Part shown: in pieces, positions 17,040 to 25,416 of the stretch
Layout: each line of letters opens with the position of its first letter
Numbering within the stretch: the first letter of the stretch is position 1
Assembly: GCA_013298505.1 (NCBI GenBank)
Contig: JAAFHY010000012.1
Coordinates: forward strand, 1-55,620
Reading direction: 5' to 3'
DNA from: Cytophagales bacterium
GTDB taxonomy: Bacteria > Bacteroidota > Bacteroidia > Cytophagales > Cyclobacteriaceae
DNA: 55,620 nucleotides
Notes under the pieces: generated by a model
Databases searched by the model: none
What the model was told of the DNA's origin: nothing
What the model saw: only the letters and a program-made list of their open reading frames with translations
Position numbers and translations under genes: made by a program

Positions 17040-17803
17040 GGCGAATCAGGGTTATTCCTCTTATGCTAATTGACAATGGCAAAGCCGTTGTTACACGTCA
17101 ATTTAGCAAACCGATTTATGTTGGAGACCCGATCAATGCGATGAAGGTGTTCAACGAAAAGGAAGTAGACGAAATGCTGGTGGTTGATATTACCGCTCCA
17201 TCGAAAATGCCAGAACCTGATTTTGATTTATTGTCAAAATTGGCATCAGAAAGTTTTATGCCACTTACGTATGGCGGCAGAGTTTCAACCATGAGGCAGG
17301 TGGAAACAATTATAGGTTGCGGAATTGAAAAGATCAGTTTCAATACTTCAATTTTCAATCACCCGGATTTGATCAACGAAGTGGCTACCCGTTTTGGTAA
17401 ACAAAGCGTAGTGGCCTCACTCGATATTAAGCGAAACCTTTTTGGTAAATATGTTATTAAAATCAATCGGGGGCGGCAGTCGGTCAATATGAATTTAGAG
17501 CAATGTGCTGCTCACCTGATGCGGATTGGCGTAGGCGAAGTCGCGCTGACCAGCATGGATCATGACGGCATGTTGTGTGGTTATCATTACGACTTAATTC
17601 GGCAACTCAGTAAACTGGTAAATGTTCCCATCATTGCATGTGGGGGTGCCTCCTCTGTTGCCGATTTTGTAAAGGCAGTCGAAAACGGTGCTTCAGCAGT
17701 AGCTGCTGGTGCCATGTTTTATTTTAAGGGAGGGTTCTCAGCGGTGCTTATTAATTACCCAGAACAGCAATTCCTTAAAAAAAATTTATATGAAAAAATT
17801 TAG
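17036..17803 (+). CDS. hisF2: HisF-type ammonia-channel subunit of a sugar amidation system
   Basis: A 255-residue (beta-alpha)8 barrel of the HisF family, beginning at a GTG that overlaps the HisH gene. It keeps YVGDPINA, VDEMLVVDITAP, an Asp in VASLDIKR (equivalent to HisF D130) and ACGGASSVADF. The first strand reads RVIPLMLIDNG where HisF has CLDVKDG, so the catalytic Asp equivalent to D11 is replaced by Leu. As far as I recall, HisF2 proteins of O-antigen loci show the same loss. It is thus probably an ammonia donor module for the WbpG-like enzyme at 18983 rather than an imidazole glycerol phosphate cyclase. Confidence 0.88.
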   Translation: MRRIRVIPLMLIDNGKAVVTRQFSKPIYVGDPINAMKVFNEKEVDEMLVVDITAPSKMPEPDFDLLSKLASESFMPLTYGGRVSTMRQVETIIGCGIEKISFNTSIFNHPDLINEVATRFGKQSVVASLDIKRNLFGKYVIKINRGRQSVNMNLEQCAAHLMRIGVGEVALTSMDHDGMLCGYHYDLIRQLSKLVNVPIIACGGASSVADFVKAVENGASAVAAGAMFYFKGGFSAVLINYPEQQFLKKNLYEKI

Positions 17804-17826
17804 TAATACGTAATATCGATCGCGAT

Positions 17827-18990
17827 ATGTCTCCTAAACTAAAGTTGGTTGTTGTTACACCACATTACCCCAAACCTGAGAGTTTGTATGGTGATGTATT
17901 TGTTCATTCCCGCTTAAAGAAATACCCCGATCATTTCGAGATTCATGTGGTGGGTTATAACAAGATGATTAAAGAAAGAATTAACAGCTATACGTATCAT
18001 GAAATTTCCGTTTACGAAACGCCCGATCATTTTTTATTTGAGGAACGAATCAAACAGATAGGCCCCCACTTAATCATCATTCACTTTATCAACGAAGTCA
18101 TTATTCAAGTTGTATCTAAGTTGAATATACCTACGATGGTTTTTTTTCATGGTTTTGATGTGACCACATGGCGCAGAAGGCTGATGAATTACGATACCAT
18201 CGGATCGATTCGGTATCTTATTCCTTACGCATTTGCAAATATGAAGCGATTGCGAGCAATCAAAGGATATTTAAAAAAAGCCGTCCACAATAATCAGGTA
18301 AAGCCCGTTTTTGTTTCGGTATGGCTAAAAGAAGCTGCCGAAGAAGATTTGAAAATGTCGATCAGCAACAGCATAGTTATTCACAACGGCATTGACACCG
18401 ATTTGTTTGGCTACAAGAAAAAAGACGCGGATTTACGCAAACGGATTTTGATAATACGCCCATTTTCGGCCATCAACTATGCAAATGATATTTCCATCAA
18501 AACTATTCTTCTGCTAAGCAAAGAGTCATTCTTTAACGAATTGCAATTTTCGATTTATGGAGACGGGTATTTATTCAAGCGATTAACCGATCAAGTAAGC
18601 CATTTCCCCAATGTCACCCTGCACAATTATTTTATAGGGAATCCCTCCATCCCTGCAATCCATGAAGGCCACGGTATTTTTCTTTGCCCTTCGCGTCTCG
18701 ATTCGCAAGGTGTTTCGTTGGGCGAAGCGATGTCGAGCGGGTTAGTGCCTATCTCATCACCCATCGGGGGAATACCAGAGTTTATAGAAAATGGAGTTTC
18801 TGGTTACCTAGAGAATCAACCAGAAGAAATGGCGGAACGAATAAAGCAGATGTATTTAGACCCAAAAAAATTTCTTGAATTGTCTGCTGCTGCCAGCAAT
18901 CGTATATTGAAAAAGTGTGCACTCAAGAATACAGTACAGCAAGAAGTTGAATTGATCAATAGTCTATTAAAAAAATTAGAACATGTATAA
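17827..18990 (+). CDS. Glycosyltransferase family 4
   Basis: A 387-residue GT-B enzyme. The N-terminal domain starts KLVVVTPHYPKPESLYGDVF and includes VFFHGFDVTTW; the donor domain has VIHNGIDTDLF, YGDGYLFKRL, and the signature FLCPSRLDSQGVSLGEAMSSGLVPISSPIGGIPEFI, which holds the conserved Glu-x7-Glu-type motif (here EAMSSGL and the PEFI stretch) that contacts the nucleotide sugar. It likely adds one sugar to the lipid-linked repeat unit at the cytoplasmic face. The gene starts 24 bases after hisF2 and its end overlaps the WbpG-like gene by 8 bases. Confidence 0.9.
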   Translation: MSPKLKLVVVTPHYPKPESLYGDVFVHSRLKKYPDHFEIHVVGYNKMIKERINSYTYHEISVYETPDHFLFEERIKQIGPHLIIIHFINEVIIQVVSKLNIPTMVFFHGFDVTTWRRRLMNYDTIGSIRYLIPYAFANMKRLRAIKGYLKKAVHNNQVKPVFVSVWLKEAAEEDLKMSISNSIVIHNGIDTDLFGYKKKDADLRKRILIIRPFSAINYANDISIKTILLLSKESFFNELQFSIYGDGYLFKRLTDQVSHFPNVTLHNYFIGNPSIPAIHEGHGIFLCPSRLDSQGVSLGEAMSSGLVPISSPIGGIPEFIENGVSGYLENQPEEMAERIKQMYLDPKKFLELSAAASNRILKKCALKNTVQQEVELINSLLKKLEHV

Positions 18991-20131
18991 GCAATGCACC
19001 AACTGCATTTTAGATTCGAATGATGACGCATTCATTGCGTTTAATGAACAAGGTGTATGCAATCACTGCCAGCGTTACAATGAAGAAGAAAGCAAAATCC
19101 TGCACAATCCCATCCCCCTGCCAAAGCAGCTACTGGATCATATTGACAAAATCAAAAATTCGGGAATCGGTAAACCCTACGACTGCATTTTAGGAATCAG
19201 TGGTGGTGTAGATAGCACCTATCTTGCCCTCCAGGCAAAGGAGTTTGGCCTTCGACCCTTGTTAGTGCATTTTGATAATGGATGGAATTCGGAATTAGCT
19301 GTAAAGAACATCGAAAACATTGTAACGAAACTAGGGTTTGATCTACACACCTTTGTGATCGATTGGGACGAGTTCAGAAGTTTGCAGTTAGCTTTTTTGC
19401 GTGCATCAGTTATTGATGCAGAGTTGCCCACCGATCACGCCATGTTAGCTACCCTTTACAAACTTGCTCTACAGTACAAGGTAAAGTATATTCTGAGCGG
19501 TCACAACATCGTTACCGAATTGGTTTTACCCCAAAGCTGGTATCACGATAAGCGCGACCATGTGCATATTCAGGCAATCAATGATCAATTTGGTGAAACA
19601 CCTTTGAAGACATTTCCTTTATTCACATCCAAACTCAAATTCCTGACAGCATTTCACGAAATTCGTAGCGTAGCTCTGTTGAATTATATGCCATATAATA
19701 AAGAAGAGGTTAAAAAAGTGATTATCGATAAGTTAGAGTGGCGCGATTACGGAGGTAAGCACTATGAGTCTATTTTTACGAGATTCTTTCAGGGATATAT
19801 TCTGATCAAAAAATTTGGTGTAGATAAACGGAAGGCACACTTATCAAATCTGATATGCTCGCGGCAAATCACCAAAGAGCAGGCAATCGCTCAGTTGGAA
19901 AAGCCTGCGTATGATCCGCTAGTATACGCTTCGGATTATGAATTTGTGCTGAAGAAGTTTAAGTTGACAAGGGCAGAATTTGAAGAAATCATGAATTCTC
20001 CGGTAAAGAAACATACAGATTATCCAGTGGATGCTCCTATCTATGATCGTTATGCAATTTTAAGAATAGTTCGCCCATTTTGGATTGCATTTAAAAAATT
20101 GCGCCATAGACTAAAGCCTGAAAACGCTTAA
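18983..20131 (+). CDS. wbpG: N-acetyl sugar amidotransferase (WbpG-like)
   Basis: The 382-residue protein begins with the zinc-type pattern CTNCILDSNDD ... CNHC, followed by a PP-loop ATP pyrophosphatase motif SGGVDS at residues 73-78, then VHFDNGWNSELAV and YILSGHNIVTE. This is the layout of the WbpG/LnmX/PseA family, which adenylates the N-acetyl group of a nucleotide sugar and replaces the oxygen with nitrogen to give an acetamidino group, using ammonia from HisH/HisF partners. Both partners are in the same operon (16437 and 17036), so the assignment is strong. The sugar substrate is not evident. Confidence 0.9.
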   Translation: MYKQCTNCILDSNDDAFIAFNEQGVCNHCQRYNEEESKILHNPIPLPKQLLDHIDKIKNSGIGKPYDCILGISGGVDSTYLALQAKEFGLRPLLVHFDNGWNSELAVKNIENIVTKLGFDLHTFVIDWDEFRSLQLAFLRASVIDAELPTDHAMLATLYKLALQYKVKYILSGHNIVTELVLPQSWYHDKRDHVHIQAINDQFGETPLKTFPLFTSKLKFLTAFHEIRSVALLNYMPYNKEEVKKVIIDKLEWRDYGGKHYESIFTRFFQGYILIKKFGVDKRKAHLSNLICSRQITKEQAIAQLEKPAYDPLVYASDYEFVLKKFKLTRAEFEEIMNSPVKKHTDYPVDAPIYDRYAILRIVRPFWIAFKKLRHRLKPENA

Positions 20132-20136
20132 TTTTG
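20129..20136 (+). promoter_or_regulatory. Internal -7 promoter element
   Basis: TAATTTTG matches TAnnTTTG exactly, overlaps the stop of the WbpG-like gene and lies 6 bases before ATG 20143. It may provide a secondary promoter inside the operon and argues against the in-frame TTG at 20134 as start. Confidence 0.45.
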
Positions 20137-20142
20137 AGGCTC

Positions 20143-21231
20143 ATGCAGTTTCTAACGAAAAAGAAAATCTTGATCATTTCGCCTGAATCGTGGTCGCACA
20201 TTCCCGTTTCCAAACATCACTATTCAAGGGAGCTTGCTCGAAACGGTAATCAGGTTTTTTTTCTTAATCCACCCTCCGCCCAACAGTCAATACAAGAAGA
20301 CTCTATCAGCCGTGGTGTGTGGGTAGTCGATTATGTGGCAATACGAGGAGTAAACCGATTGCCTTCTTTTTTACGTAACCTCATCAATCGCCATCAGATT
20401 CGTTTATTGAAAAAACGTTGCCAAACATCTTTTGATGTGGTTTGGTCGTTCGATGCCTTTCGATTCCACAACCTTCAGCTATTTGATGCCAAAATAAAAT
20501 TATATCACGTAGTAGATGTTCAAAATTCACCTCTAGAGATGGAATTAGCGTCTTCAGCTGATATGATTATTTCTGTTTCACAAAAAATTTTAGAACGATT
20601 TTGTTTTGTGAACAAGGTAATGCAGAAGATTAATCATGGAGTGGGGCCACATTTTTTTGAGGAACAGGAATCCATTCAACTTCCGGTTGCTCCGATGCAA
20701 GTAGGGTATGTGGGTAATTTAGATAACTGGTGCATCGATATCCCCACTTTACTGGAAATCGTAGATACTCACCCATCTGTTCATTTTACATTTATCGGGC
20801 CGTATAAAGATGATTCTGTGTTGGCAGATGCCTTACTCAAAAAATCAAACTGCTCTTTGATGGGGCGCGTACACACTGAAAAATTACCAATCCTTTTTCA
20901 ACAATTTCATTTTTTTATGATGATTTATAGGGGAGATGAAGCAGATGTAAATTCAAATCATCATAAGATTCTGGAGTATTTAACCACCGGCAAACCAATA
21001 GTGATGAACTATACAGATGAATATAAAGACAAACGTGATTTGGTAATAATGTCTGATCAAAATCACCAACTTCCTTTGCTCTTTCAACAGGTTTGTACGA
21101 ATTTTAAATTCTATACCACGGATGATTTAGTTTCAAAACGAAAGGCCTTTACGTTTTCCAATTCGTATAAGCAACATCTCGTTACAATTGATCAACTCAT
21201 GGTTCATTATTTAGCTACCGCGAATGATTAA
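20143..21231 (+). CDS. Glycosyltransferase, GT-B type
   Basis: A 362-residue protein (from ATG 20143) with the GT-B pattern: N-terminal KKKILIISPESWSHIPVSKHHYSRELA and FFLNPPS, middle YHVVDVQNS and SADMIISVSQKIL, and a donor domain with VGYVGNLDNWCIDIPTL, FTFIGPYKD, MGRVHTEKLPILFQQ and HHKILEYLTTGKPIVM. This resembles polysaccharide glycosyltransferases that carry a UDP- or GDP-sugar. The start was set at ATG because a promoter-like TAATTTTG overlaps the alternative TTG. It overlaps the FkbM gene downstream by 8 bases. Confidence 0.82.
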   Translation: MQFLTKKKILIISPESWSHIPVSKHHYSRELARNGNQVFFLNPPSAQQSIQEDSISRGVWVVDYVAIRGVNRLPSFLRNLINRHQIRLLKKRCQTSFDVVWSFDAFRFHNLQLFDAKIKLYHVVDVQNSPLEMELASSADMIISVSQKILERFCFVNKVMQKINHGVGPHFFEEQESIQLPVAPMQVGYVGNLDNWCIDIPTLLEIVDTHPSVHFTFIGPYKDDSVLADALLKKSNCSLMGRVHTEKLPILFQQFHFFMMIYRGDEADVNSNHHKILEYLTTGKPIVMNYTDEYKDKRDLVIMSDQNHQLPLLFQQVCTNFKFYTTDDLVSKRKAFTFSNSYKQHLVTIDQLMVHYLATAND

Positions 21232-22063
21232 GTTTTTTTTACGAGGACTTCGAAAGTTGCGATTGATTCAGCATTTGAATCTGACGGTTACCCATACCAT
21301 TCATGGTCGGGCTTACTGTATACCATTGAAAGGTGGAGTAGGGTTCGACCATTTTTTTGATGCGGAACAATGGATGAGAGCAATATTAGTACAACTCATT
21401 TCACTTCAACCTAAAAAGGCGTTTCTGGATGTAGGGGTAAACCTTGGACAAACTTTGTTGACATTAAAAAGTATACAAAATGATGTTTCCTACTATGGAT
21501 TTGAACCAAACCCAATATGTGTATCTTATGTTGCCGATCTAATTAAAGCTAACCAACTTAAAGCTACTGTTTATCCAGTTGGCCTAAGTAACACCAACGG
21601 CTTGGTTGTACTTTATAAAGATCCTCAGTTCCCAAGCGATAGTTCGGGATCTATTCTTAAAGAATTTAGAGATACTAAAGATAAAGTAGAAGTATTTGTA
21701 CCCATCCTTTCATGGGATGTCATTCAGGCATGTGAGCAATTCATCGGGTTGGGGATTGTGAAAATTGATGTGGAAGGGGCAGAATGGGAAGTGCTTTCTG
21801 GACTAAAAAAGTTAATCGAACAACAGCGACCGTTTATTATTTGTGAGATACTCCCTGTTTACACAATTGATAACACTTTTCGCGTAGAGAGACAAGAAAA
21901 CATTTTGCGACTACTCAAAGAACTAGACTATTCAATTTTCCGAATAGACCTAAATGCAAAATTGACTCCTTTGACAACTATTGGTGTTCATAGTAATTTG
22001 AAAGATTGTAATTATGTGTTTGCTCCGGTAGAGCAAGGGCAGTTCATGCTAAAAATGATATGA
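21224..22063 (+). CDS. FkbM family methyltransferase, second copy
   Basis: A 279-residue class I methyltransferase. The SAM loop is FLDVGVNLGQTLLTL (around residues 67-81), strand two ends YYGFEPNPICVSYV, and the FkbM signature VKIDVEGAEWEVLSGL occurs near residue 184, followed by FIICEILPVY. A glycan O-methyltransferase is the likely role. It differs strongly from the FkbM protein at 13658-14479, so the two probably act on different positions or sugars. It overlaps its upstream neighbour by 8 bases and a 26-codon frame by 4. Confidence 0.85.
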   Translation: MIKFFLRGLRKLRLIQHLNLTVTHTIHGRAYCIPLKGGVGFDHFFDAEQWMRAILVQLISLQPKKAFLDVGVNLGQTLLTLKSIQNDVSYYGFEPNPICVSYVADLIKANQLKATVYPVGLSNTNGLVVLYKDPQFPSDSSGSILKEFRDTKDKVEVFVPILSWDVIQACEQFIGLGIVKIDVEGAEWEVLSGLKKLIEQQRPFIICEILPVYTIDNTFRVERQENILRLLKELDYSIFRIDLNAKLTPLTTIGVHSNLKDCNYVFAPVEQGQFMLKMI

Positions 22064-22140
22064 ATGCGGTTGCCTCACGAATGATTGACAGACTAGATAA
22101 AAAAACTAACTCTTGGCAAATTGAAGCCAACTTCAGCTAG
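22060..22140 (+). CDS. Possible 26-residue leader or remnant peptide
   Basis: An ATG at 22060 overlaps the TGA of the FkbM gene in the ATGA manner and opens a 26-codon frame, MNAVASRMIDRLDKKTNSWQ..., ending at TAG 22140, 21 bases before the GTG of the next gene. It is the only frame in the single sizeable gap of this otherwise compact operon. It could be a coupled short peptide or the surviving start of a lost gene. No family recognised. Confidence 0.25.
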   Translation: MNAVASRMIDRLDKKTNSWQIEANFS

Positions 22141-22161
22141 ATTATTAACCGATTAAATATT

Positions 22162-23385
22162 GTGAAAGGCGATTTAGGAATATTTTTATATAATCGATTA
22201 TTCGATCCTCTTATTCAATCTAACTTCTGGTTGTATATTGAAAGCTACCTAAATCACTCAGATGGCAAGTTTCGGATTTTTTTAATTACTTATGAGAATG
22301 AGAATTTTCCCCTCACCTCACTTCAAACAACCCAAGTAGCTTACTGGGAGTCCAAGGGATTGATTTGGGTAAAACTAAAGTGGAATCCGGGTACTGGAAT
22401 AGTTGCTAAGATAAAAGATATTGCTCAAGGTTTTTTTGCCGTGGTTCGTTTACGCTTAAAAGGCTGCCGTCATTTTGTTTCCCTCGCTTCAATTGCAGGC
22501 TCATTTCTTTTCCTTTATCATGTCGTTCTTCGCTTTCGCTTTTTCCTTTATCAGTTTGAGCCACATAGCGAGTATGCGATTGACAATAAAATGTGGAAAA
22601 AGGATAGCATACAATATAAACTTGCTCATTTTTTGGAACGTAAAGCAGCTAGCCATGCTTATGTGATTGCTTCAGGCACTCGATTTATGCAGCAACGCTT
22701 AAAAGAGGAGTGGAAAGTAAAAGCAGCTTTTTTCAAAATCCCCACCGTTGCAAACGATAAGAAATTCAGATTTTTGCAAACTAATCGAGACGCTATGCGC
22801 AAGCGATTAGGGTTATTGGACGAGCAGCGAGTATTATTCTACCCTGGAAAGTTTGGAGATTTATATTACAAAATCGAAACACCCCTCATGTTTAAGTGGC
22901 TGAAAGAGTGTGATCCAAGCTTCCATTTCTTAATAGTAACACCTCACACCGATGAAGAGGTAATGGACTTATTTGAGTCGGCTGATGTAACAGGCAAAGA
23001 TTACACAATTGCACATTCGGATTACTCCGAAATACACCATTATTTTGCTGCCGCAGATTTTGCTGTAATAGCTGTTCCCCCCGGACCATCAAAAAAGTTC
23101 ATTTCCAATATTAAGGTTGGCGAATATCTTACTGCTGGTCTTCCGTATTTGATAACTGAAGGAGTTTCTGAAGATTATTTGTTTGCGATGGAGCGAGGCG
23201 TAGGTGTTGTAGTAAAGGATTTTAAAGAAGAATTTATCAAGTCAGCTTTTCCTGCGATCGATCGTTTTCTTAATGAAGACCGAGCGAAATTAAGAGAACG
23301 GTGCCTCCAGGCCGGGCTAGCGTACAGAGGATTTGAAAAACTTAATGTAGAGTTTCAGCGAGCAATTAACTATCTTTATTCGTAA
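22162..23385 (+). CDS. Putative glycosyltransferase
   Basis: A 407-residue protein that starts at GTG 22162 (MKGDLGIFLYNRLFDPLIQS). Its second half has the look of a GT-B donor domain: VLFYPGKFGDLYYKIETPLMF, FLIVTPHTDEEV, then FAAADFAVIAVPPGPSKKFISNIKVGEYLTAGLPYLITEGVSEDYL. The N-terminal half contains a basic, partly hydrophobic stretch (FFAVVRLRLKG to FRFFLYQFEP) that may lie on the membrane. The Rossmann-type repeats are weaker than in the other transferases, so only the general class is assigned. It sits 99 bases after the FkbM gene and abuts the dehydratase gene. Confidence 0.7.
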   Translation: MKGDLGIFLYNRLFDPLIQSNFWLYIESYLNHSDGKFRIFLITYENENFPLTSLQTTQVAYWESKGLIWVKLKWNPGTGIVAKIKDIAQGFFAVVRLRLKGCRHFVSLASIAGSFLFLYHVVLRFRFFLYQFEPHSEYAIDNKMWKKDSIQYKLAHFLERKAASHAYVIASGTRFMQQRLKEEWKVKAAFFKIPTVANDKKFRFLQTNRDAMRKRLGLLDEQRVLFYPGKFGDLYYKIETPLMFKWLKECDPSFHFLIVTPHTDEEVMDLFESADVTGKDYTIAHSDYSEIHHYFAAADFAVIAVPPGPSKKFISNIKVGEYLTAGLPYLITEGVSEDYLFAMERGVGVVVKDFKEEFIKSAFPAIDRFLNEDRAKLRERCLQAGLAYRGFEKLNVEFQRAINYLYS

Positions 23386-24389
23386 TGGAATTGTCAGAAA
23401 AGAAAATACTTATCATTGGCGGAACAGGTTCTTTCGGTTCTGCATTTTTATTTCACTTGCTTGAAACCCAGCCAGCATTGCAGAAGATATTAATTTTTTC
23501 GCGCGATGAGCAAAAGCAATTTGAATTACGCGTGAAACTTACCGAAGCACAGCGCAAAAAGGTTGACTTCTTTATAGGTGATGTTAGAGATAAAGATCGA
23601 CTTGATGAGGTGATGCACGGTGTGGACATAGTTATTCATGCTGCAGCCATGAAGCACATGCCCATTGCAGAAGTCAACCCTGAGGAATGCTATAAAACTA
23701 ATGTGGAAGGCACACGCAACGTAGTGAATGCCGCTTTATCGAATCGAGTAGATAAGGTTGTAGCACTATCAACTGATAAAGCAGTAATGCCGATCAATGT
23801 ATATGGTGCATCAAAGTTTCTTCTTGAACGCACCATCATTCAAGGAAATAGGAGCCCGCGCAATAATGGCACGAAACTTTGTGCTGTTCGTTATGCAAAT
23901 GTGCTTGGTTCAAGAGGTTCGGTGGTTCCTTTTTTTCAAAAGATGAAGGTAACTGGAGAATTACCGATTACCGATTATCGCATGTCTCGCTTTTCGATAA
24001 CGATGAAACAAGGCATTGACATTGTGATGAGTGCATTGCAAATCTCTCGGGGTGGTGAAATTTTCGTTCCGAAGACTCCATCATATGCCATAAAAACGGT
24101 GGCTGAGGCAATAGCACCTGAATGTAAACAAGTGGAAATTGGTATTCGAAATAGCGAAAAGTTAAGCGAACTCCTCGTTTGTCGGCATGAGTCATCACGA
24201 ACATTGGCACTCAAGCAAGCTTATGTTATTTTGCCCGAAAATTATTCCTCAGCCATGATGGATTATTATCAATCGATGGGAGTACAAAGAGTAGTGGCGG
24301 ATTTTGAATATGACTCTGCCACTAATGATCAATGGCTATCTGTTGAAGAATTGCGAAATCAGATAATAGGTTTAGATTCTATTAGTTAG
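23385..24389 (+). CDS. UDP-GlcNAc 4,6-dehydratase-type enzyme (PseB/CapE/FnlA group)
   Basis: A 334-residue extended SDR protein. The NAD(P) motif GGTGSFGSAF is near residues 13-22, and IFSRDEQKQFELR, FFIGDVRDKDRL, HAAAMKHMPIAEVNPEE, STDKAVMPINVYGASK and RYANVLGSRGSVVPFF are the classical marks of the soluble UDP-N-acetylhexosamine 4,6-dehydratases. The product would be a 4-keto-6-deoxy sugar for a 6-deoxy aminosugar, a plausible precursor for the amidated residue made by the WbpG-like system. Inverting (PseB) and FnlA/CapE-type enzymes share these motifs and cannot be separated by eye. It overlaps the preceding gene by one base. Confidence 0.87.
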   Translation: MELSEKKILIIGGTGSFGSAFLFHLLETQPALQKILIFSRDEQKQFELRVKLTEAQRKKVDFFIGDVRDKDRLDEVMHGVDIVIHAAAMKHMPIAEVNPEECYKTNVEGTRNVVNAALSNRVDKVVALSTDKAVMPINVYGASKFLLERTIIQGNRSPRNNGTKLCAVRYANVLGSRGSVVPFFQKMKVTGELPITDYRMSRFSITMKQGIDIVMSALQISRGGEIFVPKTPSYAIKTVAEAIAPECKQVEIGIRNSEKLSELLVCRHESSRTLALKQAYVILPENYSSAMMDYYQSMGVQRVVADFEYDSATNDQWLSVEELRNQIIGLDSIS

Positions 24390-24393
24390 AACG

Positions 24394-25269
24394 ATGACCA
24401 CTGAAAATGTGGATGAGCGAGACCACGAATCGAAGGTAGATTTATTGCCTCAATTAGTTAGTGTAATCATGCCTCTATATAATATGCAAGATTATGTGAA
24501 GGCTTCGATCGATTCTGTTTTAAATCAATCGTATTCTAATTTTGAGTTACTCATCGTTAATGACGGCAGCACAGATCAGACGGAGCAAATCATTCAGCAA
24601 TATCAAGACTCTCGCATTCGCTACTTCTTTCAAAAAAATGCTGGTGTTTCAGCTGCAAGAAATACGGCATTGGCAAAAATGGACGGTACTTTTTTTTGCT
24701 GTTTGGATGGAGATGATGTGCTTCCACAAAATTCAATTCAAAGCAGAATAGAAGTTTTCAAACGATCTTCGTCTATATCATTTGTAGACGGTCACGTAAT
24801 TGTCTTTGATGCATCATTGCAGAAACAATTGTTTCAGTGGAAACCTTCCAAAGAAGGGCATGTTTTTCAGGATTTAATTGGATTAAAGGATAACTGCTTT
24901 TTCGGACCTACCTGGATGGTGAAAAGAATCCCCGGTGTTAATTATCATTTTGAAACAAGTATGTCGCACGGAGAAGACCTTCTGTTTTACATTTCAGTAG
25001 CCAAACTTGGAGAGTATGCTTATACGAATGATTGTATTCTTCACTACAGAAAAAATCAACAATCTGCAATGAGTAATTTGACTGGATTAGGTAGGGGATA
25101 TGCTGCTTTGGCTTCCAAGCTTTTTGAGACGCAAAGTGGCTACTTTACGTTTTGGAAAAAATTTTTATTGCTTATTAAGATTAGAAAAATCATGTTCTTG
25201 TCGTTTTGCAGCAGGGGTGAATACCGAAAGTCTATGGAATATGTTCTGTTGGGAAAAACAAAAGATTGA
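24394..25269 (+). CDS. Glycosyltransferase family 2
   Basis: A 291-residue GT-A enzyme. The donor domain begins LVSVIMPLYNMQDYVKASID, followed by FELLIVNDGSTDQT, NAGVSAARN and the metal-binding DxD-type CLDGDDVLP. The acceptor half contains SFVDGHVIVFD and MSHGEDLLFY, the latter holding the usual catalytic acidic residue (ED). It should transfer a nucleotide-activated sugar to the growing lipid-linked glycan on the cytoplasmic side. It is the last recognisable gene of the operon, 4 bases after the dehydratase gene, and is preceded by a short polar N-terminal extension of about 22 residues. Confidence 0.9.
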   Translation: MTTENVDERDHESKVDLLPQLVSVIMPLYNMQDYVKASIDSVLNQSYSNFELLIVNDGSTDQTEQIIQQYQDSRIRYFFQKNAGVSAARNTALAKMDGTFFCCLDGDDVLPQNSIQSRIEVFKRSSSISFVDGHVIVFDASLQKQLFQWKPSKEGHVFQDLIGLKDNCFFGPTWMVKRIPGVNYHFETSMSHGEDLLFYISVAKLGEYAYTNDCILHYRKNQQSAMSNLTGLGRGYAALASKLFETQSGYFTFWKKFLLLIKIRKIMFLSFCSRGEYRKSMEYVLLGKTKD

Positions 25270-25270
25270 C

Positions 25271-25369
25271 ATGCGCACTGTAAGCAACAGGAAGGGTAGT
25301 TATATCAGAGAAATTTTGGCTAAGGATGTGCCGATACTAAAAGAAAGATACAATTTTGTCAACCACTAA
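25271..25369 (+). CDS. Possible 32-residue peptide after the GT2 gene
   Basis: An ATG directly after the GT2 stop opens a 32-codon frame (MRTVSNRKGSYIREILAKDV...) ending at TAA 25367-25369. It belongs to an open stretch that also runs backwards through the 3' end of the GT2 gene, so it may be chance or the remnant of a longer C-terminus. No known family. Confidence 0.2.
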   Translation: MRTVSNRKGSYIREILAKDVPILKERYNFVNH

Positions 25370-25416
25370 AACTTACCAATAGATTGTTTGGTGTATCAAC
25401 AAGTTAGAATATTAAG

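Noticed and set aside
16437-17803. Histidine biosynthesis hisH/hisF
   Set aside because: The HisF-like protein lacks the D11 equivalent, no other his gene is near, and a WbpG-like gene lies in the same operon.
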